Assembly (NCBI GenBank): GCA_963768565.1
Contig: CAVYIO010000020.1
Span: 62,001 to 126,000 of the forward strand
From: JABDKH01 sp963768565
GTDB lineage: Bacteria; Bacteroidota; Rhodothermia; Rhodothermales; JABDKH01
Length of the DNA stretch: 64,000 bases
Reading direction: 5' to 3'
Numbering within the stretch: the stretch's first letter is position 1; each line of letters starts with the position of its first letter. Below, piece after piece: positions 52,909 through 62,315 of this stretch. Below the pieces are notes generated by a model that saw only the letters and a list, made by a program, of their open reading frames with translations, had not been told where the DNA came from and made no database searches. The translations under genes and the position numbers were made by a program.

Positions 52909-53532
52909 ATGCTCAAAGCCATTTTCGGCCGGCGCTTCGTTCCCCACACGATCGCGGTTCTGTTCGTCGTTGTCCTGCTACTCGTGATCGCGATTCCCCC
53001 GGAGACCAGGCTGGGGTCCATCATCAGGATTGTCCTGCTTCACGGTGCGCTGGCCCGCGCCGGACTCGTCATTTTCGCGGTTGCCGGGGTACTTGGGATC
53101 GTATTACTGATCCGGCCCGGTGACCGGCTGGGGTCGTGGACCGTGGCAACGCAGCAGACGGCGTTTGCCGTGTGGCTCGCGGCGGCTCTGACGAGCACGG
53201 TAGCCACCTATCTGTCGTGGGGAATGTTTATTGCCTGGGCCGAGCCCAGAACGCAGGGGACGGCAAAGATTCTTGTTCTCTGCCTCGTCCTCCTGCTTCT
53301 GGTACTCTGGATCAAGCAGCACCGCTTCACCGGTCTGGCAAATGCCGTGCTGGCCGTGTTTGCGTGGCTGACAGTGATGCAGGCAACCAGCGTGCAGCAT
53401 CCCGAAAACCCGGTCGGCAGTTCTCCGTCGATCGTGTTTCAGGCCATCTTCATCGCGCTTGTGGGCGTTCTGATTCTGACCGCGCTGCAGTTCACGCGCT
53501 GGATACACCGACCGCGGACCGCCGCAACCTGA
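52909..53532 (+). CDS. Six-helix membrane protein, possibly CcmC/CcsA-like
   Basis: 207 aa with six hydrophobic segments. The order of landmarks recalls the CcmC/CcsA heme-handling family: IAIPPETRLGSIIRIVLLHG (family: PP..Q.G...RI.Y.H), later SWGMFIAWAEPRTQGTAKIL at the place of the WGxxWxWDxRxT motif, and a His in VQHPENPVGSS near the last helix. The Trp-rich motif is clearly degenerate. No other cytochrome c maturation gene is near. The assignment is tentative. ATG at 52909. Confidence 0.55.
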   Translation: MLKAIFGRRFVPHTIAVLFVVVLLLVIAIPPETRLGSIIRIVLLHGALARAGLVIFAVAGVLGIVLLIRPGDRLGSWTVATQQTAFAVWLAAALTSTVATYLSWGMFIAWAEPRTQGTAKILVLCLVLLLLVLWIKQHRFTGLANAVLAVFAWLTVMQATSVQHPENPVGSSPSIVFQAIFIALVGVLILTALQFTRWIHRPRTAAT

Positions 53533-53552
53533 GCCGGCCGCTCGCCGCTCCG

Positions 53553-54263
53553 CTATTTACCGAACAGCGACCCGAGGGCTCCGGCACCAAGCTTGGCGAG
53601 GTCGTCAACAATGCTTCCGTCGTCGTCGCTGTCAAGCATACCGAGCAGCCCGCCGGCACCCGTCTGAGGAAGCTGTTTTTCGACTGTCTGTCGCTCGCTG
53701 TCCAGCATCCCGGCGAGTCCCGAAGCGTCGAGGCCCTTCTCTTTCTTTACCTTCCCGAGTGCTCCCATCAAGATGGGCGCAAGGGTAGCGAGAAGTTTTC
53801 CGGCCTGTGCAGAGTCGAGTCCACTGGCTTTGCCAACACCCTGCTCCACAGCCGACTGCTTGGAACCCAGCAGGTGACCGAGAATCCCTGCTCCATCAAG
53901 CGACTTCGCGGGCGCTGACGATCCGCCGCCGAGCAAACTGCCGGCAGCACCGATGAGACTACCCAATCCGCCAGACGAGCTCTTGTCACCACCGCCCAGC
54001 AGTCCACCGAGACCTCCCGCTGCACCGAGCAGGCCGCCGAGGTTGTCCAGAATCGAACCGTCGTGATCCCTCTCAAGCGCGTTTGCCAGACTGGCCGCAC
54101 CATCGGGCGACGACGCATTCTTCGCGAGGGCGCCGAGGAGTAGTGGAAGTGCCGCTCCAACCGCCTTCTGCGTCTTGTCTTGATCTCCTCCGAGTGCACC
54201 ACTGAGTTGCTGGAGGGCACCCGACCCAAGCTGCTGGGTGACGAGATCTAGTAATCCTGACAT
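53553..54263 (-). CDS. DUF937 family protein
   Basis: 236 aa. Two copies of a DUF937-like helical unit: residues about 1-80 (LLDLVTQQLGSGALQQLSGALG, then DGSILDNLGGLLG) and about 120-236 (DSAQAGKLLATLAPILMGALG, ending DDGSIVDDLAKLGAGALGSL). Between them is a long Gly/Ser/Leu-rich stretch. No signal peptide. Function unknown; the family is found in many bacteria as a small, often abundant helical protein. Single gene between a convergent membrane protein and a divergent pseudouridine synthase. Confidence 0.85.
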   Translation of the reverse strand: MSGLLDLVTQQLGSGALQQLSGALGGDQDKTQKAVGAALPLLLGALAKNASSPDGAASLANALERDHDGSILDNLGGLLGAAGGLGGLLGGGDKSSSGGLGSLIGAAGSLLGGGSSAPAKSLDGAGILGHLLGSKQSAVEQGVGKASGLDSAQAGKLLATLAPILMGALGKVKKEKGLDASGLAGMLDSERQTVEKQLPQTGAGGLLGMLDSDDDGSIVDDLAKLGAGALGSLFGK

Positions 54264-54346
54264 GAAAACTCTCCGCGCCAGAACAGGCGCTCAAATGTGT
54301 ATCTTCAAAGGGGAAATGTCGCCCGGAAGGGCGGGACGTTGAAGGT

Positions 54347-55132
54347 ATGCCCCACGGCCCAACGAAGCAAAGACCTGAACTCGTTTACGAGGACGAGCAG
54401 ATACTGGTCGCAATCAAGCCTCCAGGACTGCATTCTGTACCAGACCGTTACGATCCGGCACAACCGAGTCTCTCCGTGATCCTCGGACGGGACCGGCCGG
54501 AAGTGTTCGTCGTTCATCGACTGGACAAAGACACCTCAGGACTTGTCGTGATGGCCTTGACGCCGGCTGCACACCGATCATTGTCCATGCAGTTCACGAA
54601 TCGGGAGGTCAAGAAGGCCTATCTGGCACTTGTCAAGGGAGCACCCGAGTGGGACGAGAAGACGCTTGAATTTCCGCTTCGCGTGGACGCCGACAGACGA
54701 CATCGGACGCGCGTGGATCGTCAGGATGGCAAGCCTTCCGTAACGAGGGTTCGGGTTCTTGAGCGGTTCGACTCGTACTCGCTCGTCGAGGCCATGCCAG
54801 AAACGGGACGCACACACCAGATAAGAGTTCATCTTGTGACGGCCGGCCATCCGGTAGTTGCGGACCCGCTGTACGGAGACGGCAAGCCGCTGATGCTCTC
54901 TTCGTTCAAGCACAAGTACAAGCCGGGACGGCGTGAGGAGCGACCGCTGGTGGCGCGTACGGCTCTGCATGCAGTGACGTTGGAGTTCCGACATCCAACG
55001 ACGGATAATGTCGCAAACTTCGCGGCGCCGGTGTTTCGCGACATGAAAGCTGCAACTCAGCAGCTGAGGAAATTCGGTTCGGGGAATGCCGTCTCGCCTT
55101 CCAACCTGAACCACGACTACCTGCCGCGATGA
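54347..55132 (+). CDS. RluA-family pseudouridine synthase
   Basis: 261 aa. The catalytic aspartate lies in FVVHRLDKDTSGLVVMAL, the RluA-family motif II; motif III is MPETGRTHQIRVHL and the substrate loop HPVVADPLYGDG. It isomerises uridine in rRNA or tRNA; there is no N-terminal S4 domain, so an RluA- or TruC-like target is more likely than RluC/D. Its stop overlaps the start of the MOSC gene, so the two are coupled. Confidence 0.92.
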   Translation: MPHGPTKQRPELVYEDEQILVAIKPPGLHSVPDRYDPAQPSLSVILGRDRPEVFVVHRLDKDTSGLVVMALTPAAHRSLSMQFTNREVKKAYLALVKGAPEWDEKTLEFPLRVDADRRHRTRVDRQDGKPSVTRVRVLERFDSYSLVEAMPETGRTHQIRVHLVTAGHPVVADPLYGDGKPLMLSSFKHKYKPGRREERPLVARTALHAVTLEFRHPTTDNVANFAAPVFRDMKAATQQLRKFGSGNAVSPSNLNHDYLPR

Positions 55133-55653
55133 TCGATCCCCTGAAGCTGCTGAACAATCAAGTCGGATCAGGAACCGTTGAGTGGATCGGTATTCGACCG
55201 GGAAGGCGGCAGCCGCTTGAACCGGTGAGCGTTGTCGAAGCACGGGCAGGCACCGGACTGGCGGGCGATCATTTTGCTGGAAAGCCGGGTGCGAAGCGCC
55301 AGGTTACACTCGTACAAAAAGAGCATCTCGCCGTCGTTGCTTCGATACTAAAGCGGGACGACGTAGAGCCAGGTCTGCTTCGACGCAATATCGTGGTCAG
55401 CGGAATCAACCTGCTGTCGCTCATCGATCGCCGATTTCGGATAGGCAAGGCGGTATTGGAAGGCGCCTCCGCCTGTCATCCCTGCTCCAGAATGGAGGAA
55501 AACCTGGGCAGGGGCGGATTGAACGCAATGCGCGGGCACGGGGGGATCACCGCCCGGGTTGTCGAAAGCGGTGAGATTCGCCTCGATGATTCCGTTTCCG
55601 ACCTCGGCGCAAGGCCGGCCGACGTCGCGGATCAGTCGGGCGTCAACTCCTGA
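55129..55653 (+). CDS. MOSC domain protein
   Basis: 174 aa covering one MOSC (molybdenum cofactor sulfurase C-terminal) domain. Blocks: GTVEWIGIRPGRRQPLE at the start, GLAGDHFAGKPGAKRQVTLV, LLRRNIVVSGINLLSL, and the conserved cysteine region ASACHPCSRMEE. Stand-alone MOSC proteins bind Mo-cofactor and act as sulfur carriers or reductases (YiiM/MOSC type). No molybdopterin gene is nearby. Coupled to the pseudouridine synthase by a four-base overlap. About 170 bases with no gene follow before IcmF. Confidence 0.9.
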   Translation: MIDPLKLLNNQVGSGTVEWIGIRPGRRQPLEPVSVVEARAGTGLAGDHFAGKPGAKRQVTLVQKEHLAVVASILKRDDVEPGLLRRNIVVSGINLLSLIDRRFRIGKAVLEGASACHPCSRMEENLGRGGLNAMRGHGGITARVVESGEIRLDDSVSDLGARPADVADQSGVNS

Positions 55654-55826
55654 TAAGCCTTTCTGAGTGCGTTTGACACTCCGTTCTTCCAACCGTCCGA
55701 ATAGTGTTCCGGAAACGCCGGCAGACGGTCCGACTCCGCAACCTGGTCCTCGGGTTAGTCCTTCGGCCATCTTCCCGCGTGCGTATTCAAGAAGACCGGA
55801 AAGGAGGTCGCGCATCACCAGCAAAC

Positions 55827-58800
55827 CTACGTGCTTCTGCGGTACTCGCCGCCCGCTTCGAAAAGCGCGTGCGTGATCTGTCCGAGTGAACACGTTCTGA
55901 CCGTGTCCATGAGGGCTTCGAACAGGTTGCCATCACTCGTAGCCGTAGCCTGAAGTCTCTCCAACGCCTCCTCCGACCTTGATGCGTTTCTCTCGTGAAA
56001 GCCACGCAGTGTTCGAAGCTGCCGCTCCTTCTCGTCGTCGGTTGATCTCATCAGCGCGAGTGCTCCGTGACCTGACTCATCGTGGCCATTTGCCGACAGG
56101 AACGTATTCACACCGACGATCGGGAGTTCACCCGAGTGCTTCTTGTGCTCGTACAGAAGCGACTCTTCCTGGATGCGCCCTCGCTGATACATCGTCTCCA
56201 TGGCACCCAGCACACCACCGCGATCATTGATTCTTTCGAACTCAGTCAATACGGCTTCTTCTACGAGGTCGGTCAACTCGTCGATGATGAACGAGCCCTG
56301 AAGCGGGTTCTCGTTCTTCGCCATGCCCAGCTCGCGATTAATGATCAGCTGGATCGCCATGGCGCGACGAACGCTCTCTTCAGTCGGGGTCGTTATCGCC
56401 TCGTCGTATGCATTGGTATGCAACGAGTTACAATGGTCGTACACAGCGAGCAATGCCTGCAGCGTAGTCCGAATGTCATTGAACTGTATCTCCTTCGCAT
56501 GGAGGCTGCGGCCCGAAGTCTGGATGTGGTACTTGAGTTTCTGGCTTCTTTCGTTTCCTCCGTATCGCTCCTTCATGGCCACCGCCCAGATTCGTCTGGC
56601 CACACGACCGATTACGGAATACTCGGGGTCAAGACCGTTCGAAAAGAAGAACGAGAGGTTCGGAGCAAAATCATCGATATCCATCCCCCGACCCAGGTAG
56701 TATTCGACGTAGGTGAATCCGTTAGCCAGCGTGAAGGCGAGCTGAGATATCGGGTTGGCGCCGGCTTCGGCGATGTGATACCCGGAGATCGAGACGGAAT
56801 AATAGTTACGTACTCCGTTCTCGATGAAGTGCTGCTGGATGTCGCCCATGCACCGCAGCGCGAATTCCGTCGAGAAGATGCAGGTGTTCTGCGCCTGGTC
56901 CTCCTTCAGGATATCGGCCTGGACGGTTCCGCGAACGACTCCCAGCGTCTTTGTCTTGATGTCGGCATACTCGGCGTCGGAAAGAACTCCCCACTCTACG
57001 AGTTCGGGTCCGGTCGTACCGAGCAGTCCGCGACCTGAGCCATTGTGGCCGGCTGGCAGCGAACCTTCCTCACCGTCTGGACCGTACGGAGTATACACCG
57101 GTCGGTCAGATCCGAGTTGCCGATCGATCTCCGCGTTCGCCGAATCCCAGCGACCTTCCCGCACAAGAAAGGCCTCCACTTGCTGATCGATGGCCGTGTT
57201 CATGTACATGGCCAGTATCATCGGAGCCGGCCCGTTAATCGTCATCGAAACCGATGTCGACGGATCGCAAAGGTCAAATCCGGAATAGAGACGCTTCATG
57301 TCGTCGAGTGTGCAAATCGCGACACCTGCGTTTCCAATCTTTCCATAGATGTCCGGACGCTTGTCCGGATCGAAGCCGTACAGCGTCACCGAATCGAACG
57401 CGGTCGACAAGCGCTTCGCCGGCATCTCCTTCGAGACGAGGTGGAACCGACGATTCGTTCTCTCCGGACTACCCTCACCCGCAAACATCCGGGTCGGCTC
57501 TTCATTCTTACGCTTGAAGGGGAAGACACCTGCCGTAAACGGATAGAAGCCGGGAAGATTTTCGAGCAGAGCGAATCGAAGACGCTCACCTGCGTCGACG
57601 GTGCGTGGAAGGGCAACGCGAGGAATCCTTGTGCCGGAGAGTGATTCTTCGAAGAGATAAGTTTCGATTTCTCTACCGCGAACCGGGAATGAGATCGTAT
57701 CGCCGGAATATCGAGAGGCGACTTCATCCCAGCTGTCAAGTATCTGCCGGGAGTGCGCGTCCAGCCTGTTCCACCAGTGGTCGACCATCTCCGAGAGCCG
57801 AGCCTCAACCTGGTCGCGGTCGGATGGATTCCACTCACGTATCTGCTCCAACGCACCGACGGCATGCCCCCAGTTTCGGGCGATGCGGACCTGCTTTTCT
57901 GCTTCTGCTCTATACGTTCTGGATGTATCCGCAATCTCGCCCAGATACCGCTGCCGCCTGGGGGGAATGATGGCCAACTTTGCGGCGTCCACGTCGGGGA
58001 CTTCTTCATCGCGGTACAACTGACTCTCGCGACCGAAGCCAAGATCTGCCGCCATCCGACTTACGATACCCAGATACAGGTGAGTCACGCCGGGGTCATT
58101 GAAGTGGGAGGCCATCGTAGGAAAGACGGGCATCTGCTCCGGAGGAACATCCCAGAGCCCACGGTTGCGCTGAACTTGCTTCCGCACATCGCGCAATGCG
58201 TCTTCGCTTCCGCGGCGCTCGAACTTGTTGATGGCCACGAAGTCCGCCATGTCGAGCATGCCGATCTTTTCAAGCTGCGTCGGCGCGCCAAACTCCTGCG
58301 TCATCACATAGACGGAGAGGTCCGTCAGTTCTGCGACCTCGGTGTCGGACTGTCCGATGCCTGCGGTCTCCAGGATGACCAGGTCGAAGCCTGCCGACGA
58401 ACACACTTCGATGCTCCGGGCCAGCGCTCTCGACGTGGATCTGTTCGCGGAGCGCGTCGCGAAGGACCGCATATAGACTCGCTCCGATCCTTGACCGTAA
58501 ATCGAGTTCATGCGGATGCGATCGCCCAGCAGCGCCCCGCCGGTTCGCGAGCGTGTCGGGTCCACAGAGAGAACGGCGATTTCAATGTCGTCGAAATCAA
58601 GCAGGAAGCGACGGACGAGTTCATCTGTAATCGTTGACTTCCCTGCCCCGCCCGTACCGGTTATCCCGATGGAGATTGCCTTTCTGTCGGCGTGCCCGCG
58701 TGGCTCGACGGTCGCCGGGCCTCTGTCGCGATGCGGGCTGGTTTCCATCGCCGGCACGGGCTGTTCGACGGCCAGTTCGACGGACGTGATTGCGCGAGCA

Positions 58801-59294
58801 ACTGTGGCTGCATCCCGCCTCGACACGTCACGAGCTGCCGTGTCGTCGGCCGACGTCGTCTGAAAGTCACACGCGCGGAGCATCTCATTGATCATACCCT
58901 GCAAGCCCATTCTCATCCCGTCGTCGGGAGAAAAGATTCTCGAGATTCCGTACTCCTGGAGCTCCCGAATCTCGTCCGGCACGATTACACCCCCGCCCCC
59001 GCCGAAGATCTTGATGTGACCAGCGCCACGTTCCTGCAGGAGGTCATGCATGTACTTGAAGTACTCGATGTGTCCTCCCTGATATGAGGACACGGCGATT
59101 CCCTGCGCGTCTTCCTGAATAGCGGTTTCGACTACCTCTCGAACAGACCTGTTGTGGCCGAGGTGTATGACTTCCGCACCGCTGGCCTGGAGAATGCGCC
59201 GCATGATGTTTATGGCAGCGTCGTGTCCGTCGAACAGGCTCGCTGCTGTGACGAAACGGACATTGTGCCTGGGCTTGTAGACCTGATCCTCCAT
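55827..59294 (-). CDS. icmF: Fused isobutyryl-CoA mutase IcmF
   Basis: 1,155 aa, three modules. Residues about 10-140: adenosylcobalamin-binding domain, lower-ligand motif DGHDAA at 22-27 (His24). About 200-470: the G-protein chaperone, Walker A GITGTGGAGKST, that guards cobalamin loading. About 560-1,140: the acyl-CoA mutase barrel (FYPFTAGVFPFKRKNEEPTR, SVSMTINGPAP, QTSGRSLHAKEIQFNDIRTT). This order is diagnostic of IcmF, which interconverts isobutyryl- and n-butyryl-CoA and can accept isovaleryl- or pivalyl-CoA. I take the ATG at 59294 (MEDQVYKPRHNV); a TTG at 59345 would add 17 residues. Intact over 3.4 kb. Confidence 0.94.
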   Translation of the reverse strand: MEDQVYKPRHNVRFVTAASLFDGHDAAINIMRRILQASGAEVIHLGHNRSVREVVETAIQEDAQGIAVSSYQGGHIEYFKYMHDLLQERGAGHIKIFGGGGGVIVPDEIRELQEYGISRIFSPDDGMRMGLQGMINEMLRACDFQTTSADDTAARDVSRRDAATVARAITSVELAVEQPVPAMETSPHRDRGPATVEPRGHADRKAISIGITGTGGAGKSTITDELVRRFLLDFDDIEIAVLSVDPTRSRTGGALLGDRIRMNSIYGQGSERVYMRSFATRSANRSTSRALARSIEVCSSAGFDLVILETAGIGQSDTEVAELTDLSVYVMTQEFGAPTQLEKIGMLDMADFVAINKFERRGSEDALRDVRKQVQRNRGLWDVPPEQMPVFPTMASHFNDPGVTHLYLGIVSRMAADLGFGRESQLYRDEEVPDVDAAKLAIIPPRRQRYLGEIADTSRTYRAEAEKQVRIARNWGHAVGALEQIREWNPSDRDQVEARLSEMVDHWWNRLDAHSRQILDSWDEVASRYSGDTISFPVRGREIETYLFEESLSGTRIPRVALPRTVDAGERLRFALLENLPGFYPFTAGVFPFKRKNEEPTRMFAGEGSPERTNRRFHLVSKEMPAKRLSTAFDSVTLYGFDPDKRPDIYGKIGNAGVAICTLDDMKRLYSGFDLCDPSTSVSMTINGPAPMILAMYMNTAIDQQVEAFLVREGRWDSANAEIDRQLGSDRPVYTPYGPDGEEGSLPAGHNGSGRGLLGTTGPELVEWGVLSDAEYADIKTKTLGVVRGTVQADILKEDQAQNTCIFSTEFALRCMGDIQQHFIENGVRNYYSVSISGYHIAEAGANPISQLAFTLANGFTYVEYYLGRGMDIDDFAPNLSFFFSNGLDPEYSVIGRVARRIWAVAMKERYGGNERSQKLKYHIQTSGRSLHAKEIQFNDIRTTLQALLAVYDHCNSLHTNAYDEAITTPTEESVRRAMAIQLIINRELGMAKNENPLQGSFIIDELTDLVEEAVLTEFERINDRGGVLGAMETMYQRGRIQEESLLYEHKKHSGELPIVGVNTFLSANGHDESGHGALALMRSTDDEKERQLRTLRGFHERNASRSEEALERLQATATSDGNLFEALMDTVRTCSLGQITHALFEAGGEYRRST

Positions 59295-59434
59295 GGAGCC
59301 GCGCAGTTTAGATGTGTTTTGCGTTTCGTTGAACGTCTCGATCAACGGCAGGTTTTGGGGACGGGATTCTCAAGATATCGGATGGACGAGGCGGTTTCGT
59401 GTTCGACCTTGAAGTATCAACCAGCCGCGCGCAC

Positions 59435-59466
59435 AAAAAAGGGGCGACGTTCGACCGTCACCCCTT
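59435..59466 (-). terminator. Terminator of sodA
   Basis: On the minus strand an 11-bp stem with one G-U pair (59456-59466 with 59439-59449, 6-nt loop) is followed by six T. The stem overlaps the TAA stop of sodA. Confidence 0.88.
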
Positions 59467-60100
59467 ATTGTCCGCCGTGAAGTCCGTCTAGCGTCGCTGC
59501 GTCGTAGTTGCGAGCAACAGTCGACCAGTCGACCACATTCCACCATGCGGCGATGTAATCCGGTCGTCGATTCTGATAGTTGAGATAATAGGCATGCTCC
59601 CACACGTCCAGGCCGAGGATGGGCGTATCGCCATCCATGTACGGACTGTCCTGGTTTGCCGTGGAGTATACCTTCAGCGCGCCGCCACCTCCGACCACGA
59701 GCCACGCCCAGCCGCTTCCAAAACGCGTTCCGGCCGCGGCCGCAAACTTTTCGCGAAACCCCGACACAGACCCGTACGTCGAGTTGATCGCTTCTGCGAG
59801 GTCACCGGACGGCTCGCCCCCGCCTTTCGGCGACATGACGCTCCAGAAAAGACTGTGGTTCGCATGGCCTCCTCCGTTGTTGCGAACGGCTGTGCGAATC
59901 GCCTCGGGTACGGAGCCTATATCCTTCAACAGGGCCGAGATAGGCTTTGCTGCCAAATCCGAGTGGCCTTCCAGCGCCGCATTAACTTTGGTGACGTATC
60001 CCTGATGGTGCTTGGAGTGATGGATTTCCATCGTGCGGGCATCGATGTGCGGGGTGAGCGCATCGTATGCGTAGGGTAGATCGGGTAGTTTGTAAGCCAT
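59465..60100 (-). CDS. sodA: Superoxide dismutase, Mn type
   Basis: 211 aa. Converts superoxide to peroxide and oxygen. Metal ligands: His in EIHHSKHHQGY, His in NHSLFW, Asp and His in LGLDVWEHAYYLNYQN. GGGHANHSLFW and ANQDSP (the Gly and Gln of the Mn-type outer sphere) favour manganese over iron, though cambialistic enzymes are possible. No signal peptide, so cytosolic. A perfect 20-bp palindrome lies about 65 bases upstream. Confidence 0.95.
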   Translation of the reverse strand: MAYKLPDLPYAYDALTPHIDARTMEIHHSKHHQGYVTKVNAALEGHSDLAAKPISALLKDIGSVPEAIRTAVRNNGGGHANHSLFWSVMSPKGGGEPSGDLAEAINSTYGSVSGFREKFAAAAGTRFGSGWAWLVVGGGGALKVYSTANQDSPYMDGDTPILGLDVWEHAYYLNYQNRRPDYIAAWWNVVDWSTVARNYDAATLDGLHGGQ

Positions 60101-60165
60101 GATAACTCCTTGAGACTCTGGTATCTGAGCGCTTGCGGATCGGGCGTGCGTGCTTCGCCCGAAAG

Positions 60166-60185
60166 ATAGTCCGGAACCGGACTAT
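60166..60185. repeat. 20-bp perfect palindrome upstream of sodA
   Basis: ATAGTCCGGAACCGGACTAT, perfectly self-complementary, overlapping the stop of the PH/SHOCT-like gene and lying 65 bases before the sodA ATG. As RNA on the minus strand it would form an 8-bp hairpin with CTTTC after it (weak terminator). As DNA it could be an operator of sodA. Confidence 0.5.
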
Positions 60186-60751
60186 GAATTACTGATAACC
60201 GACATCATGCCCTTGAGATCCTCGTCGGTGAGTTTCCCGGCATCACGAAGTTCATTGAGGACTTGCTCGACGGCATGGGCATTCGTGGTGCGTGCTTGCG
60301 CACGAGATACGGCCTCGTCGACAATGGTAGCCAACATGGCCTCTTGAAGAAATCGCGCCACATACTCGGCCGCTTTCGGTTTGCCCGAGAAATCAATCAC
60401 AAAGGGGACGGTCGCGCGACCGCGATTCGCATCGACGTAGATCTTCCGGCCGCCGATAAATTTCTTCTTCGTGGCTACGTTCACGATATCCTGGTAGCGA
60501 ATTTCCTGTGTCGGCGACAGATCATGATTTTGAAACACCATTCGGTCGGACGTGAAGATGGCGCCATCCGATCCGTTGCCCATCCAGGTCGCGTCGTACT
60601 GCGCCAGCACGTCACCGCGCTCGACTGACTTTGCGTAATCCTTGAGCGCGCCGCGCACTTTATCCTCCGGGATGTTCGGCTCAACGAACAGGCCGATCTC
60701 GGGCGCCGTCGGCAGCAGGTCGCGAATCAGGTCCTCGATTTTCGACGTCAT
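60182..60751 (-). CDS. PH-like protein with short SHOCT-like tail
   Basis: 189 aa, cytosolic. Residues 1-45 helical (KIEDLIRDLLPTAPEIGLFV). About 46-145: a beta-rich unit that reads like a bacterial PH domain (AIFTSDRMVFQNHD, IRYQDIVNVATKKKFIGG, RKIYVDANRGRATVPFVIDF). The last 30 residues, VEQVLNELRDAGKLTDEDLKGMM, match the SHOCT pattern (L..L.d.G.lT.eE). This PH plus SHOCT pairing is seen in many small bacterial proteins of unknown role. Its ATG lies just inside the original end of the nuoN frame. Assigned by pattern only. Confidence 0.62.
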   Translation of the reverse strand: MTSKIEDLIRDLLPTAPEIGLFVEPNIPEDKVRGALKDYAKSVERGDVLAQYDATWMGNGSDGAIFTSDRMVFQNHDLSPTQEIRYQDIVNVATKKKFIGGRKIYVDANRGRATVPFVIDFSGKPKAAEYVARFLQEAMLATIVDEAVSRAQARTTNAHAVEQVLNELRDAGKLTDEDLKGMMSVISNS

Positions 60752-60779
60752 GGATTCGTCCGATGTTGTTCGTCCACGC

Positions 60780-62277
60780 CTAGCGTACGGACGCCAGGGA
60801 TGACGATGCTGCGTCGAAGAAGCCGGCGGTGGTTTCGAGCACACCCGGGTATAGCCCGAGAACCAGCAAGAGACCGGCGCATGCCACCAGAACCACCGCA
60901 GTGCCTACCGTCACCGGCGATCGCGCGATGAATTCCATCGCGTGGCGATTGCCGTCGTCTTCTGACTTCATCCAGAAGACGTACAGACACGCGCAGGTAG
61001 TAGTATGCAGATACCGCGCTGGCGAGGACCCCGATAAGCACGAGCCAGGTCAGTCCTGCATCGACGGCGGGAGCGAAAACCGCGTACTTCCCGATGAAGC
61101 CACCGAGCGGTGGGAAACCGGTAAGACTGAAAAGGAAGAAGCCCATGGTCACGCCGAGCAATGGTCTTCGGTAACCCACACCAGCCAGCGAGTCGAGATC
61201 CTGCTCGAGGCCCACACGGCCGTCCCATTCCAGCATGGCGATCACACCGAACGCGCCGATATTCATGAGCGAGTACACGAGCAGGTAGAAGAGCGCCCCG
61301 GAGTATCCCGCGACCGTCCCGGATGCGAGTCCGACGAGGATATACCCGGCGTGCGCGATCGACGAGTACGCAAGCATCCGCTTCACGTTTGTCTGTGCGA
61401 TCGCCACGACATTGCCGAGGATCATCGTCAGAGCCGCGATGGTGGCGAGCACCATGTTCCACCGTTCGGACGGCAGCGCATGAAACAGCACAAGGATCAG
61501 GGCGGCGAACGCAGAGGCCTTCGAAGCCGTGGACATGAAGCCCGTCAGCGTCGTCGGTGCGCCCTGATACACGTCGGGCGTCCACATATGGAAAGGGACG
61601 GCGCTGACCTTGAAGAGGAATCCGATGAGCAGCAGGGCGACGCCGGCCCAGAAGAGCAAGTTGTTTTCTGACCCGTCAAAGGCCACGCCCATCTGGTCGA
61701 GATACATCGTCCCGGTCGCCGCGTACAGGAGCACCATGCCGTATAGAAAGAAACCGGTCGAGAACGCCCCGAGCAGGAAGTACTTGAGCGCGCTCTCCGT
61801 ACTGCCCTCGTCCTCCCGCATCAACCCGGTCAGGACATAGAGACAGATGGACATCGTCTCCAGCCCAACAAAGATCGAGATAAGATTGTTGGCCGTTCCG
61901 AGTAAGATCATTCCCACGGATGCGAACATGATCAGCGCGTACACTTCACCGTAGTTGTGCTGAATCCGATCCAGGTACGGCACGGAAAGAACCATTGTGA
62001 GCGCTGCGGAAACCAGGATGACGATGTTCACGAACGATGCAAACCCGCCCGTCCACATCAAATTGTAGAAGACGCTCTGCGCCGGCGAATTCATTCGAAC
62101 GAGCTCGAATACGATGGCGATTGTGCAAGCCGCGACACCGAGCCACGGTACGATGCGATCGTCGTTGCGAAACGAGTCCCAGACAACCATGAGCAGGCCG
62201 GTAGCTGCGATGAGTACTAGCGACAGCGAACTGAAGAGGTCGCTGCCCATTGCACTGTATGCTCCAGAAAGATCCAT
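60780..62277 (-). CDS. nuoN: NADH-quinone oxidoreductase subunit N (one +1 frameshift)
   Basis: About 498 aa after repair, 14 predicted membrane helices. Proton-pumping antiporter-like subunit of complex I. Hallmarks: SIFVGLETMSICLYVLTGL, KYFLLGAFSTGFFLYGM, VSAVPFHMWTPDVYQGAPTTLTGFMS (with the key Lys region) and LTGFPPLGGFIGKYAVF. Near 60,988 one extra base shifts the frame; the true end continues LYVFWMKSEDDGNRHAMEF to SSLASVR at 60780. The other nuo genes are not in the window downstream; they might lie elsewhere, as upstream comes PCD. Confidence 0.92.
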
Positions 62278-62315
62278 CTAAGCAACCTTGTTATTGTTCG
62301 CCTGCTGACGCGTGC

